Assembly (NCBI GenBank): GCA_030692765.1
Contig: JAUYUB010000010.1
Coordinates: forward strand, 1 to 64,000
Reading direction: 5' to 3'
Source of the DNA: Sulfuricurvum sp.
GTDB lineage: Bacteria > Campylobacterota > Campylobacteria > Campylobacterales > Sulfurimonadaceae
DNA length: 64,000 bases
Shown: positions 42,895 through 52,351 of the stretch, in pieces
How the letters are laid out: each line of letters opens with the position of its first letter
Numbering within the stretch: the stretch's first letter is position 1
The notes under the pieces: generated by a model
What the model was told of the DNA's origin: nothing
What the model saw: the letters and a program-made list of their open reading frames with translations, nothing else
Databases searched by the model: none
Position numbers and translations under genes: made by a program

Positions 42895-45471
42895 TTATGA
42901 CACAGATACAGTTATCTCATCGCCAACAGCATCAAATGCTACCGATGATCCCTCAATTACTTCCCCACCTAGAATCAAATCTGCTAAACGATCTTCAACA
43001 ATCTCATACAAGGCACGTTTGAGCGGGCGTGCACCGTATACAGGGTCAAATCCGGCTTGTGCAATGTGACGTTTTGCGGCATCGGTTAGGGACAGCGCAA
43101 TGTTGCGCTCTTCAACTTTTGCCATGATATCCGCGAAGAACAGATCAACAATGCTTAGTATCTGACTCTCACCCAATGGATTGAAAACCACTACATCATC
43201 CAAACGATTCAAAAACTCCGGCTTAAAGTGTTGACGAAGCTCTCCCAATACCATCTCTTCTAGATTACTGTCACCATGATGTGCCATAATCTTATCACTA
43301 GCGATGTTAGAGGTCAAGATAATGATTGTATTAGTAAAATCTACCACTACTCCTTTATTATCCGTCAGACGTCCGTCATCGAGCACTTGAAGCAATACAT
43401 TGAACACATCGGGATGTGCTTTTTCAACTTCATCAAACAAGATGACGCTGTACGGCTTACGGCGTACAGCTTCTGTTAGCTGTCCGCCATCATCAAACCC
43501 TACGTATCCCGGAGGGGCACCGACGAGTCGTGATACCGCATGTTTTTCCATGTACTCTGACATATCGATACGGATCATCGATTCACTGCTATCAAACAAA
43601 AATTTGGCCAACGTTTTCGCTGTTTGTGTCTTACCAACCCCTGTTGGTCCAAGGAATAAAAATGATCCAATTGGACGGCTCTTATCCGAGAGTCCTGCTT
43701 TATTACGTTTGATCGCACGTGCTACGGAATGGGTTGCTTTTTCTTGGCCTACGACATCACGATTTAATTCATCTTCGATGTGCAGGATCTTTTCTTTTTC
43801 ACCTTGGAGCATTTTATTAACTGGAATCTTGGTCCAGCGGCTTACAACACCCGCGATAGATGCTTCATCAACACTATTCTTGAGCAACGTCCCCTGGGAC
43901 TGCATAACCTTCCACTTCTCTTGAAGCTGTTTTTCTTCCTCTTCGAGTTTTGGAATTTGCCCATGAGTGATTTCAGCTACTTTTGCAAAGTCACCTTGCT
44001 GTTGCGCATTTTCAGCTTCACGACGTTTTGATTCGATTTCACGCTTGATTTTTGAAACGCGATCAAACTCTGCTTTTTCATGCTCAAACTGCGCTTCAAG
44101 ACTTCGGCGTTCTTCACTCACATCTGCGAGTTCTTTGACGATCTCTTCAAGACGTTTTGTATTTGCTACGCTTTCTTCCATTTTTAATGCTTCTTTTTCA
44201 ACTTGAAGCTGTGTCATACGTCGTTTTACACTTGCTAGTGCATTTGGCTCAGATTCTATTTGCATACGTAGTTCTGCCGCAGCTTCATCAATAAGATCAA
44301 TCGCTTTATCCGGTAAAAATCGATCACTGATATAACGATCAGAGAGCTTTGCTGCCGCTACCAATGCTGAATCTGAAATCGTTATACTGTGATGCGCTTC
44401 CAGACGTTCTTTGAGTCCGCGTAAGATTTGTAATGTTTGGTTAACGCTTGGTTCATCCACATGTACCGGTTGAAAACGGCGCTGTAACGCAGTGTCTTTT
44501 TCAAAATACTTGCGATATTCTTTGAGAGTTGTGGCGCCAATCGTATGTAGTTCTCCTCGAGCAAGTGCAGGTTTAAGAATATTTGCCGCATCCATCGATC
44601 CCTCAGATGCCCCCGCTCCAACGATAGTATGAATTTCATCAATAAAAAGAATTATATTTCCGCTTTTTTTGACTTCTTCTATAACCGCTTTTAGACGATC
44701 TTCAAACTCCCCGCGATACTTTGCTCCCGCAATAAGTGCACTCATATCTAAAGCAACAACTCTCTTATTTTGTAAACTAAGTGGTACTTCTTTGTTAATG
44801 ATCCGCTGTGCGAGCCCTTCTACCAATGCTGTTTTACCAACCCCAGGTTCACCTAAGAGAATCGGATTGTTTTTTGTACTTCGGATTAGTATCTGCATCA
44901 TACGGCTAATTTCGTCATCACGTCCTATAACAGGAGAAAGTTTTCCCTCCACCGCCATTTTTGTAAGATCAATTCCATATTTTGAAAGACTCTCAAGCAT
45001 TTCATCACCAGTCTGATCCTCAATCTTCTGACCGCCGCGCATCGCTTCCAATGTTTTTCGCAACTCAAATACATCTGTATACTTTTCCAATACTTCTTTG
45101 AATGGTGACTGATTGAGATTACCGATAAGAAATATATCAATGGCGATAAATGCATCTCCATTAACAGCCATTTCAGCCGAAGCACGCTCTAGGGCATGCG
45201 CGAAATCGCGTGACAATCGGATGCTTTCCTTCGTTACGCTTGATACACTTGGCAATTTAGACGCGGCACTTTTTACGTCAAGTTCAATCGCAATCTTATC
45301 AATACCCATTTTTATCAGAGCTTGATTCAAAGGTGAATTACTATTGGCTAATAGTGCCCATAAAAAGTGGATCGGCTCACATTCGCTATTTTTATTGTGC
45401 AATGCCAAAGAGATTGATGATTCTATCATCTCGGTCATTTGGTGGGTTAGTTTTTCAAAAATATTTGACAT
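42895..45471 (-). CDS. clpB: ATP-dependent disaggregase ClpB
   Basis: ClpB pulls apart protein aggregates with DnaK. The 858-residue protein has the N-terminal Clp repeat domain, a first AAA domain with [15 protein letters not shown] and [13 protein letters not shown], the long coiled-coil M domain (about 410-520) that separates ClpB from ClpA and ClpC, and a second AAA domain with [27 protein letters not shown] and GARPLKRAL. It is expressed from a strong promoter overlapped by a HAIR-like operator. Confidence 0.97.
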   Translation of the reverse strand: MSNIFEKLTHQMTEMIESSISLALHNKNSECEPIHFLWALLANSNSPLNQALIKMGIDKIAIELDVKSAASKLPSVSSVTKESIRLSRDFAHALERASAEMAVNGDAFIAIDIFLIGNLNQSPFKEVLEKYTDVFELRKTLEAMRGGQKIEDQTGDEMLESLSKYGIDLTKMAVEGKLSPVIGRDDEISRMMQILIRSTKNNPILLGEPGVGKTALVEGLAQRIINKEVPLSLQNKRVVALDMSALIAGAKYRGEFEDRLKAVIEEVKKSGNIILFIDEIHTIVGAGASEGSMDAANILKPALARGELHTIGATTLKEYRKYFEKDTALQRRFQPVHVDEPSVNQTLQILRGLKERLEAHHSITISDSALVAAAKLSDRYISDRFLPDKAIDLIDEAAAELRMQIESEPNALASVKRRMTQLQVEKEALKMEESVANTKRLEEIVKELADVSEERRSLEAQFEHEKAEFDRVSKIKREIESKRREAENAQQQGDFAKVAEITHGQIPKLEEEEKQLQEKWKVMQSQGTLLKNSVDEASIAGVVSRWTKIPVNKMLQGEKEKILHIEDELNRDVVGQEKATHSVARAIKRNKAGLSDKSRPIGSFLFLGPTGVGKTQTAKTLAKFLFDSSESMIRIDMSEYMEKHAVSRLVGAPPGYVGFDDGGQLTEAVRRKPYSVILFDEVEKAHPDVFNVLLQVLDDGRLTDNKGVVVDFTNTIIILTSNIASDKIMAHHGDSNLEEMVLGELRQHFKPEFLNRLDDVVVFNPLGESQILSIVDLFFADIMAKVEERNIALSLTDAAKRHIAQAGFDPVYGARPLKRALYEIVEDRLADLILGGEVIEGSSVAFDAVGDEITVSVS

Positions 45472-45499
45472 AATTATTCCTTCTTGTTAAATTACGAAT

Positions 45500-45529
45500 A
45501 TTATAATACTTTGAGTCACTTGTTGTCAA
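45500..45529 (-). promoter_or_regulatory. Sigma-70 promoter of clpB
   Basis: On the minus strand, TTGACA at 45529-45524 and TATAAT at 45505-45500 are both perfect matches to the housekeeping consensus, with an 18-base spacer. The start point would be near 45493, giving a leader of about 20 bases before the clpB ATG with AAGGA. Strong -35 boxes are rare in this phylum, which suggests a promoter meant to be held off by a repressor. Confidence 0.75.
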
Positions 45530-45530
45530 G
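45510..45530 (-). promoter_or_regulatory. HAIR-like HspR operator across the clpB -35 region
   Basis: Read on the minus strand the site is CTTGACA, seven bases, ACTCAAA. This matches the HspR-associated inverted repeat consensus CTTGAGT-N7-ACTCAAG at 11 of 14 positions with the exact spacing. It covers the -35 hexamer and part of the spacer, where a repressor would block RNA polymerase. A further half-site-like CTTGAC follows upstream at about 45541-45545. hspR is not in the window. Confidence 0.65.
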
Positions 45531-45548
45531 TCTTTTAAGTCAAGCTAT

Positions 45549-46247
45549 TTACATTAAAAGCGATGATACCAATCCGATAAGCGCGCCAAACACTCCACCC
45601 CACACTACAAGCCATCCCAGATGCTCTTTCATGAGTCCATGTAACATCTCTTTTACCATCAAGGGGGTCAACTCGGCAAGGCGAAGTTCAACGATATCAC
45701 CAATGGTTTTGGTCAAAGTGCCGCTTCCTTCATGCATATGGGCATTAAACGCACTCATAAAAGAGTCACTTTGTGAAATTTCAACCGTGGAACGTTTTAT
45801 TTTTTCAATAAACGGGTCTTTAAGTTTGGCAATCAGTGCTTCCCCTCCAAACATTCCCAGCATTCCTCCCAAAGGAGATTCTATCACACTCGCAACAAGA
45901 GCATCATACGCAGGAGTAAAATCGGTTTGTTCTATAATAGGCGCCAAATTTATACTGCGCTCTTGTGATTGAACAAACGATTCAATTTTTTCTGTACTGA
46001 AAAATTGCTCCATTATCAAAGTTTTAAGTGCCTCTCGTATCGATTCAAAACGATCTATGATAATCCCTGAACCATACAAAAATGGGACTTTTTCAAAGAG
46101 CATATGAATGGCCAGTTGATTCGTAACCGCACCTGATAGGGCAAATAATCCGGCATTTTTCAGTGCACCTGCAAGTTGGCCATCCAATAAATACGATCCT
46201 GCTACACATCCAAGTGCAATGATATTTGTACTCCATCCTTTATCCAT
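45549..46247 (-). CDS. DUF445 family membrane protein
   Basis: The 232-residue protein has an N-terminal hydrophobic region with the family signature GAVTNQLAIHMLFEK, a helical middle part and a C-terminal transmembrane helix (about 207-230). DUF445 proteins (YheB/YjiN-like) are inner-membrane proteins of unknown function. GGAGTTG lies upstream of the ATG. It shares the strand with clpB but ends 77 bases before it, so clpB keeps its own promoter. Confidence 0.75.
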   Translation of the reverse strand: MDKGWSTNIIALGCVAGSYLLDGQLAGALKNAGLFALSGAVTNQLAIHMLFEKVPFLYGSGIIIDRFESIREALKTLIMEQFFSTEKIESFVQSQERSINLAPIIEQTDFTPAYDALVASVIESPLGGMLGMFGGEALIAKLKDPFIEKIKRSTVEISQSDSFMSAFNAHMHEGSGTLTKTIGDIVELRLAELTPLMVKEMLHGLMKEHLGWLVVWGGVFGALIGLVSSLLM

Positions 46248-46358
46248 TATTCAACTCCTTATGCTAATAAGTGTATTATACAAAAAACCTGCCTCAACCT
46301 ATAGCTGTAATTAAGTGGGTTCATCCTAAACTTTGATTTTATAATTTAAAGGAAATCT

Positions 46359-46778
46359 ATGGCGCTTATTCTCACAAATTTTTTAAAAGCGATTGAAGCG
46401 CTAGAGCGTTCTCTCAAAGCCAATGAAGACGCAAGCCATTTAGCCCTTTCATCCGAAATTATAGAAAGTATCCGCGCTGGGGTAATCCAAAATTTTGAAG
46501 TGTGTTACGAACAAGCATGGAAAATGATGAAACGATGGATCGAAAACCATATCGGCAGCAATTATGTCGATGGAGTGACCCGTCGTGAACTGTTTCGCGT
46601 AGCCGCCGAAAACCGCCTCATTACGGACGTAGAGTTGTGGATGGGATTTCACTCCTCCCGCAATGAAACCTCTCACACTTACGATCAAGCAACCGCCAAT
46701 GAAGTGTTTTCTGATGCTAAACCTTTTTTAGCCGAAGTAAAATCCCTTTTTGATACTATCCAATCGCGTAATGATTGA
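46359..46778 (+). CDS. HEPN-domain protein of a HEPN/MNT pair (HI0074-like)
   Basis: The 139-residue all-helical protein belongs to the nucleotidyltransferase substrate-binding (HI0074/HEPN) family, with NFEVCYEQAWKMMKRWI and the R-x4-H motif in RNETSH (about residues 105-110) that forms the RNase site of active HEPN toxins. The following gene encodes the matching minimal nucleotidyltransferase, overlapping by eight bases. Such pairs act as type VII toxin-antitoxin modules, where the nucleotidyltransferase modifies and silences the HEPN protein. Activity here is inferred. Confidence 0.8.
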   Translation: MALILTNFLKAIEALERSLKANEDASHLALSSEIIESIRAGVIQNFEVCYEQAWKMMKRWIENHIGSNYVDGVTRRELFRVAAENRLITDVELWMGFHSSRNETSHTYDQATANEVFSDAKPFLAEVKSLFDTIQSRND

Positions 46779-47061
46779 TCTCGCTCCCGAAGTCCTCGGC
46801 CTTCTCAAAGAACTTATTACCGAGTATGTCCCCGAATGTGAAATCCGTGTATTCGGTTCACGTATCCACGGAACGGTAAAGTCCTACTCCGATATCGACA
46901 TCGCCCTAAAATGCTCTCATCCGGTTGATCGGCAAACAATGAACCGTCTCAAAGAAGCGTTACAGGAATCAACCCTTACTATACGGGTTGATGTGTTGGA
47001 CTGGTATACGATCTCAGATGAGTTTCGTCAGGTGATTGAAGAGGGGTATGAGGTTTTATAA
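46771..47061 (+). CDS. Minimal nucleotidyltransferase of a HEPN/MNT pair
   Basis: I start at an ATG at 46771 (96 residues) rather than a TTG seven codons earlier. The MNT core is intact: FGSRIHGTVKSYSDIDIAL carries the GS motif and the two metal-binding aspartates, and a third aspartate is in RVDVLDW. It overlaps the HEPN gene by eight bases at the start. Its last six bases overlap the end of the converging pepP gene, so the pair was placed very tightly. Confidence 0.8.
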   Translation: MIDLAPEVLGLLKELITEYVPECEIRVFGSRIHGTVKSYSDIDIALKCSHPVDRQTMNRLKEALQESTLTIRVDVLDWYTISDEFRQVIEEGYEVL

Positions 47062-48378
47062 AACTTCACCCATACACATAGCCTCTATCTCTTCTACCGT
47101 TTTAACAATCATTGCGGAGAGGTTTTCATACCCATCCTCAGTAATCAATATGTCATCCTCAATACGAATACCGATCCCTCGATATTTTTCATCCACCGTT
47201 ACATCATCCGCTCGTATGTAAATACCAGGCTCAATCGTCATCACCATTCCAGGTGTAAAACGAAGACTCTCACCCTTATCATCCACATAAGGACACGGAT
47301 CGTGTACATCCAATCCCATCCAGTGTCCTATGCCGTGAGGTGCATATTTTTTATGCGCTTTTTCTTCGAGAAGAGTCTTGCATTCACCGCTTAATATTCC
47401 TAACTCAATCAAAGCTTGACACAGCAACTCTTCGCTGTAATTTTGCAGCCAGTCGCGCTTTACCCCAGGTTTCATCGCTGCTATTACTTTTAGCTGTACA
47501 TCCAATACTTTTTCATACACACTGCGCTGCGCTTCACTGAACTTTCCGTTAACAGGAAAGGTCCGTGTGATATCACTGGCATACAATTCCCATTCACACG
47601 CTGCATCAATTAATACAAGATCACCATCACTCAAAACATCACGATTATCGATGTAATGAAGCGTATTTGCATTATTACCCCCTGCAACAATCGCACCGTA
47701 TGCTTCGCAAGCAGCACCATTTGAGAGAAAAATGTAGCTCATTTTTGCTTGAAGCTCGTATTCGTACATTCCTGCGTTAGAGGCTCTTATAGCCTCATGA
47801 TGTGCTTTAGCAGTGAGGTCGATTGCTTTTTTTATCAGCTGTATTTCTTCTTGAGACTTAATCAATCGTTGCGTGCGTATCAAATGGGTCACATCATAGA
47901 TAGCTCTAATATGACGCTTCACTCCACGGGTTTCGTGCAGTTCTTTGGCACTATTTTTGGCCTGTACAATCCACGATGAATCATCAAACAAATCAATATA
48001 TAAGGCAATATGTTCCCGTAAAACATCTTTGATTAGACTTGTATAATGATTAATATCATGGACTTCATCAACCCTAAAAGTCTCTTTGGCCTTTTCTATT
48101 CCCAAGCGTGCACCATTCCAAAGGGCATGCTCTTCATTGTAAGGTTCTACAAATAAAATACTTTTAGTAGCTTCCTTCGTTTTAATCAATACGAGCAGTG
48201 CATTGTCCTCTTTAAAACCACACATATAATAAAAATCGCTGTTTTGCCGGTAAGGATATTCGGTGTCGTTGGAACGAATTTTTTGGGGAGCGGAGCTGAG
48301 GATTACAACCCCTTCTTCCAAAGAGTCTAGCAGTTTTTTACGTCTTAGTTCATAGTGTATTTCATTCATAAGTGACAT
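47056..48378 (-). CDS. pepP: Xaa-Pro aminopeptidase (M24 family)
   Basis: PepP removes N-terminal residues before proline. The 440-residue protein has the N-terminal aminopeptidase P domain (about 1-130, with YRQNSDFYYMCGF) and the pita-bread catalytic domain with metal ligands in LIDAACEWELYASDITRTF, HGIGHWMGLDVHD, TIEPGIYI and IRIEDDILI. It is cytoplasmic. It lies after the cheW end on the same strand and converges with the HEPN/MNT pair. Confidence 0.94.
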   Translation of the reverse strand: MSLMNEIHYELRRKKLLDSLEEGVVILSSAPQKIRSNDTEYPYRQNSDFYYMCGFKEDNALLVLIKTKEATKSILFVEPYNEEHALWNGARLGIEKAKETFRVDEVHDINHYTSLIKDVLREHIALYIDLFDDSSWIVQAKNSAKELHETRGVKRHIRAIYDVTHLIRTQRLIKSQEEIQLIKKAIDLTAKAHHEAIRASNAGMYEYELQAKMSYIFLSNGAACEAYGAIVAGGNNANTLHYIDNRDVLSDGDLVLIDAACEWELYASDITRTFPVNGKFSEAQRSVYEKVLDVQLKVIAAMKPGVKRDWLQNYSEELLCQALIELGILSGECKTLLEEKAHKKYAPHGIGHWMGLDVHDPCPYVDDKGESLRFTPGMVMTIEPGIYIRADDVTVDEKYRGIGIRIEDDILITEDGYENLSAMIVKTVEEIEAMCMGEVL

Positions 48379-48404
48379 TGTGCCACAAATGAATCAAGGG
48401 TATA

Positions 48405-48899
48405 TTAAAAATTACGTTCTAGTAGTTTGTGTACTTTTAAAATCGTTACGATACGGTCTGATTGTTTACCAACACCATCTATCATCGTTTCCGCTTCAGA
48501 AACAGTTTCAGGCGCAGGTCCAATATCACGTTTAGGCATACGAATGGCCTCTGTCAAGCGATCGATCACAAAGCCAGCAACATCATCACCACTTTTCATG
48601 ACAATAAATCGAGTCTCATCCCCATGTTTTTGCGGTGTTAATCCAAAACGAGCACGTAAATCGATCAAAGGTATAACCGAGCCACGTAGATTAAAAACAC
48701 CCAAAATGTAGGTTGGTGTTTGTGGAACTCTCGTACAGCTGATCGGTTTGATAATCTCTTGTATGCTCAAAATGGGTATTGCAAACTCTTCTTCACCAAC
48801 GATGAAGCCAACCAGTTGAACAACATCATCCATCTTATTTTCATCACCTATGAGCGCACTATTTTGCTTATTAATAACTTGTTGCAATTGATCACTCAT
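48405..48899 (-). CDS. cheW: Chemotaxis coupling protein CheW
   Basis: CheW links receptors to CheA. The 164-residue protein is one CheW domain with GEEEFAIPILSIQEI, RVPQTPTYILGVFNLRGSVIPLIDLR and a C-terminal DGVGKQSDRIVTILKVHKLL. It follows cheA by two bases, completing the cheV-cheA-cheW operon seen throughout Campylobacterota. Confidence 0.96.
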   Translation of the reverse strand: MSDQLQQVINKQNSALIGDENKMDDVVQLVGFIVGEEEFAIPILSIQEIIKPISCTRVPQTPTYILGVFNLRGSVIPLIDLRARFGLTPQKHGDETRFIVMKSGDDVAGFVIDRLTEAIRMPKRDIGPAPETVSEAETMIDGVGKQSDRIVTILKVHKLLERNF

Positions 48900-48901
48900 G
48901 A

Positions 48902-51403
48902 TTACAGTCCCTCATTAAATTTAATATTACGTTTAACAACATTCATCAAATAGTCAGGTGAGTACGGCTTCGTAATGTATTCTACCATTCCCGATTCAAC
49001 ACCGCGCATACGGTCTGCTTTACCTGTACGTGAAGTAACGGCGATCAGCGGTAGATTCTTGTATTTGTTATATTTCTTAATCTCTCCCGCCAATGTATAT
49101 CCATCCATACGCGGCATTTCAATGTCTATAAGCATTGCATCAAAGAAATGATCGCCTTGTTTCAAAATATTCATCGCTTCTACTCCATCTACGGCTTCAA
49201 CAAGGGTAATTCCCATGGATTCGAGTGATTTTCTCATGATCGTACGATCCGTTTTTGAATCATCTACAACCATAACGCAGTAGTCGCTGGCGCTGTTTTT
49301 AGTACCCAATTTTTTACCGGCGCTGTTTTCATCACCTACCGTTGATTTGACCGATTTTGCCATTTGCATCAGTGCTGCAACATCAACAATCAGTGTCACG
49401 CCACCATCACCTCGGATAGTAGCCCCGGCAATACCTTCAATTCCTTTGAGGTATTCACCCAGAGATTTGATAACAATCTCCTCTTGCCCGATTAACGTAT
49501 CAACGATAAGCCCAATCTTACTCTCTGCAAGGCCAAGTACAACAACATAGGCATGCTCGCTGTTATCAAACACACGCTCAACTTCGAAAATGTCACCAAT
49601 ATGAACCAAAGATAGAACTTCATCCCGAAGACGCATAACCGAACGATTCTCAACCGTGTATATCTCATCTTTACTGATACGAACCGTTTCCAAAACAGAC
49701 GCGAGAGGAATAGCATAATACTCTTCTTGAACACCGACCAGCAATGCTTGAATAATCGCAAGCGTTAATGGAATCTTGAGCTTCATCGATGTACCCTGAC
49801 CCAATTCCGAGTCAATGTCGATCATACCGTTGAGTTTCTCGATATTGGTTTTAACAACGTCCATACCAACACCGCGTCCCGATACACTCGTGACTTGTGC
49901 AGCGGTTGAGAAACCAGGACGGAAGATAAGACCATACGCTTCTTTGTCACTCATCCCGTCTGCTTCTTTTTCCGTTATCAGACCTTTTTCCATTGCTTTG
50001 GATTTGAGCATATCCGTATCAAGACCCTTACCGTCATCAATAATCTGAATAACAATATGGTTACCCTCATGATACGCTTTGAGTTGAATGGTACCGCCTT
50101 CCTCTTTTCCATTAGCTAAACGTACATCACCTGTCTCAATACCGTGGTCACATGAGTTTCGGATAATGTGAACCAATGGATCACCGATCTCTTCAACAAT
50201 CGATTTATCCAATTCTGTGTCTTCACCTGAAATATCAAGCTCAATTTTTTTATTTAACTCTCTTGATAAATCTCGGATCATACGAGGGAATTTATTAAAT
50301 ACCTTTCCAATTGGCAACATACGCGTTTTCATAACGGCAATCTGCAAATCGGTCGTTACCAACGAAACAATAGAAACGACTTGGTTGAGCTCTTCTAAAA
50401 AAGCCTCCCCCTCATAGCGTTCTTCAACGTCATCATTAATTTTTATGAGGCGATTTTTACCCAGTACCAGTTCACCGATCAGATTCATCAGGTGATCAAG
50501 ACGCTTAACATCCACACGAATGGTTTGCTCAACGGATGCACCCTTCGCATCAGCATCCTCTTTTGCTGCCACAGGTCGCGGGGCTGCAGGTTTTGCTACC
50601 GGTGCCGCTTGTGCTGCCGGCGCAGGAGTAGGAGTAGGAGTAGGAGTCGGTGTTGGTTCTACGGCAGGAGCAGCTACAGGTGCCGGCGTACTTACAGCTG
50701 CACTTTCACTTGATTGATTAGCACGTTTTGCCGCCGCTTCTGCATTTTTTATGGTAATCAACCGCTCAATCTCTGCTTCAACCTCGGCATCGCTCATTCC
50801 CGAATAATCAGGCTCCTCTTCATCAACCGATGCTGTCGGTGTGCCTCCGGTACGTTTCGCTACAGCTTCTGCATTTTTAATAGCAATTAAGCGCTCAATC
50901 TCTGCTTCAACCTCGGCATCGCTCATTCCCGAGTAATCAGCTTCTTCTTCAGGAGTTTCAACCACCGCAACAGGCTCAGGAGCTGCAGAAGGTGCCTCAG
51001 CCGCAACGACAGGAGCTTCGCCGTTTACCGCAGCATCCAAACGAACAACACAAGCACTGACATCCAATCCGCCATCCGAACGTGTATCACGAATACGCAC
51101 TAATAACGCTTTCATCAAATCAATGGATTCTAAAATGACATCCATGATTCCCGCATCAATAATAATGTCTCCATGACGCGCTAAATTAAGAATATTTTCC
51201 ATGTGATGTGTAAGATGCGTCAGTGTATCAAAATTTAAAAATGAGCTGGCACCTTTAATCGTATGCGCAACACGGAATATTCGATTCAACAACTCCAAAT
51301 CATCCGGACGTGTTTCCAGCTCAACTAAATCTTGGTCAAGTTGTTCGATTAACTCAAACGATTCAACTAAAAAATCTTGTAATATTTCTTCAAATTCATC
51401 CAT
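48902..51403 (-). CDS. cheA: Chemotaxis histidine kinase CheA with C-terminal receiver domain (CheAY)
   Basis: The 833-residue kinase has an HPt domain with the phosphorylated His47 (RVAHTIKGASSF), a long linker, a dimerisation domain from about 295, the ATPase domain (NSCDHGIE, DDGKGLD, GRGVGMDVV), a CheW-like domain (about 545-685) and a C-terminal receiver with Asp760 in MLIDIEMPRMDG. The receiver on CheA is typical of Campylobacterota and may act as a phosphate sink. No normal P2 (CheY-binding) domain is visible; the linker instead has two 43-residue repeats with YSGMSDAEVEAEIERLI and a Pro-Thr stretch. Confidence 0.96.
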   Translation of the reverse strand: MDEFEEILQDFLVESFELIEQLDQDLVELETRPDDLELLNRIFRVAHTIKGASSFLNFDTLTHLTHHMENILNLARHGDIIIDAGIMDVILESIDLMKALLVRIRDTRSDGGLDVSACVVRLDAAVNGEAPVVAAEAPSAAPEPVAVVETPEEEADYSGMSDAEVEAEIERLIAIKNAEAVAKRTGGTPTASVDEEEPDYSGMSDAEVEAEIERLITIKNAEAAAKRANQSSESAAVSTPAPVAAPAVEPTPTPTPTPTPAPAAQAAPVAKPAAPRPVAAKEDADAKGASVEQTIRVDVKRLDHLMNLIGELVLGKNRLIKINDDVEERYEGEAFLEELNQVVSIVSLVTTDLQIAVMKTRMLPIGKVFNKFPRMIRDLSRELNKKIELDISGEDTELDKSIVEEIGDPLVHIIRNSCDHGIETGDVRLANGKEEGGTIQLKAYHEGNHIVIQIIDDGKGLDTDMLKSKAMEKGLITEKEADGMSDKEAYGLIFRPGFSTAAQVTSVSGRGVGMDVVKTNIEKLNGMIDIDSELGQGTSMKLKIPLTLAIIQALLVGVQEEYYAIPLASVLETVRISKDEIYTVENRSVMRLRDEVLSLVHIGDIFEVERVFDNSEHAYVVVLGLAESKIGLIVDTLIGQEEIVIKSLGEYLKGIEGIAGATIRGDGGVTLIVDVAALMQMAKSVKSTVGDENSAGKKLGTKNSASDYCVMVVDDSKTDRTIMRKSLESMGITLVEAVDGVEAMNILKQGDHFFDAMLIDIEMPRMDGYTLAGEIKKYNKYKNLPLIAVTSRTGKADRMRGVESGMVEYITKPYSPDYLMNVVKRNIKFNEGL
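50624..50647. repeat. Hexanucleotide repeat in the cheA linker
   Basis: Four tandem copies of AGGAGT (plus strand) encode the Pro-Thr run of the CheA linker. Because the unit is six bases, changes in copy number keep the frame and would only alter linker length. Confidence 0.8.
50763..50940. repeat. Direct repeat of 129-base period in the cheA linker
   Basis: A 49-base block at 50763-50811 recurs at 50892-50940 with a single mismatch. It encodes the helical motif SGMSDAEVEAEIERL twice, at about residues 158-172 and 201-215. The surrounding parts of the repeat unit are less alike. The near identity at the DNA level suggests a recent duplication or gene conversion. Confidence 0.85.
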
Positions 51404-51412
51404 TTTCTACCC

Positions 51413-52351
51413 CTATACTATATGAGTTTGCACTACGCGTGCAATTTCATCAAAAAATATACTTCCATCAAATTTGACCAAATACGCCTCCGCTCCAGCC
51501 TCTTTTCCACGTATATCACTGAAATGATCACTGATTGAGGAATTAAAGACAATTGGAATCATCTTGAATCGAGGATCTTCTTTTACTTTTGCGGCAAAAT
51601 GAAATCCGTCCATCCTCGGCATTTCTATATCGGATGCAATCAGGCGTAGCACGCTAGACAGTTCTGAGCCATGTGCTTCATACAGTTCTTCAAGAATTTC
51701 AAACCCTTTTTCGCCGTCACTGGCTTCAAGAACGCTAAAGCCCATTTGCATCAGTGCCTCTTTAATAATGCGCCGTGCCGTTGAACTGTCATCCAGCAAG
51801 AGAACCAATCCGGTAAACTTATTTTGATTCGCATCTAATCTTGTATTCGAGGGTTGATACAGCCCAAGTTCTTGAACAACACTCTCCAAGTCCAAAATAA
51901 GCAATACATTATCATCTTCAATACGTGTCATACCCGTAATTTTTGATCCGTCCAAACCTCCGTCAACAAACGATGCAGGTTCAATATCTTTCCAGTTGAT
52001 ACGGCGGATTCTTTTTGCTTCATGAACCACAAATCCAATCTGCATATTGTTAAATTCAGTAATAATAACCCGTGCATTCTGGGTCATCTCTTCGGGGGCA
52101 TCAATCCCCATCCATTTTGCAAGATTGATAATCGGGATAACAACACCACGTAAATCAAAGATTCCTTCTATGAAATCGGGAGTTCCCGGTAACTCAGTGA
52201 GCATTGGCAATCGGATGATTTCGCGTACTTTTGCGACATTGATGCCATAAATACCCTCGTATATCCCACCGTCTTCACGCTTAAAGATACGGAAGTCAAC
52301 CAACTCCATCTCATTGCTGCCGACTTTTAAGATATCAGTATGTCCCTTCAT
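51413..52351 (-). CDS. cheV: Chemotaxis coupling protein CheV (CheW-receiver)
   Basis: The 312-residue protein joins a CheW domain (about 15-165, with FIEGIFDLRGVVIPIINLAKW) to a receiver domain (about 185-310) with LLDDSSTARRII, the phospho-aspartate in ASDIEMPRMDGF and a conserved lysine in LVKFDG. CheV modulates receptor-kinase coupling by phosphorylation. It starts within the stop of the upstream phosphoesterase gene (ATGA) with AAGGAG five bases before, and cheA follows after nine bases. Confidence 0.95.
   Translation of the reverse strand: MKGHTDILKVGSNEMELVDFRIFKREDGGIYEGIYGINVAKVREIIRLPMLTELPGTPDFIEGIFDLRGVVIPIINLAKWMGIDAPEEMTQNARVIITEFNNMQIGFVVHEAKRIRRINWKDIEPASFVDGGLDGSKITGMTRIEDDNVLLILDLESVVQELGLYQPSNTRLDANQNKFTGLVLLLDDSSTARRIIKEALMQMGFSVLEASDGEKGFEILEELYEAHGSELSSVLRLIASDIEMPRMDGFHFAAKVKEDPRFKMIPIVFNSSISDHFSDIRGKEAGAEAYLVKFDGSIFFDEIARVVQTHIV

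Noticed and set aside
43400-43924. A 174-codon open frame on the plus strand
   Set aside because: It lies wholly inside clpB on the other strand and its translation has no family-like features. It is a shadow of clpB codon use.
45484-45972. A 162-codon plus-strand frame starting beside the clpB promoter
   Set aside because: It covers the DUF445 gene in antisense and has no good ribosome site or recognisable domain.
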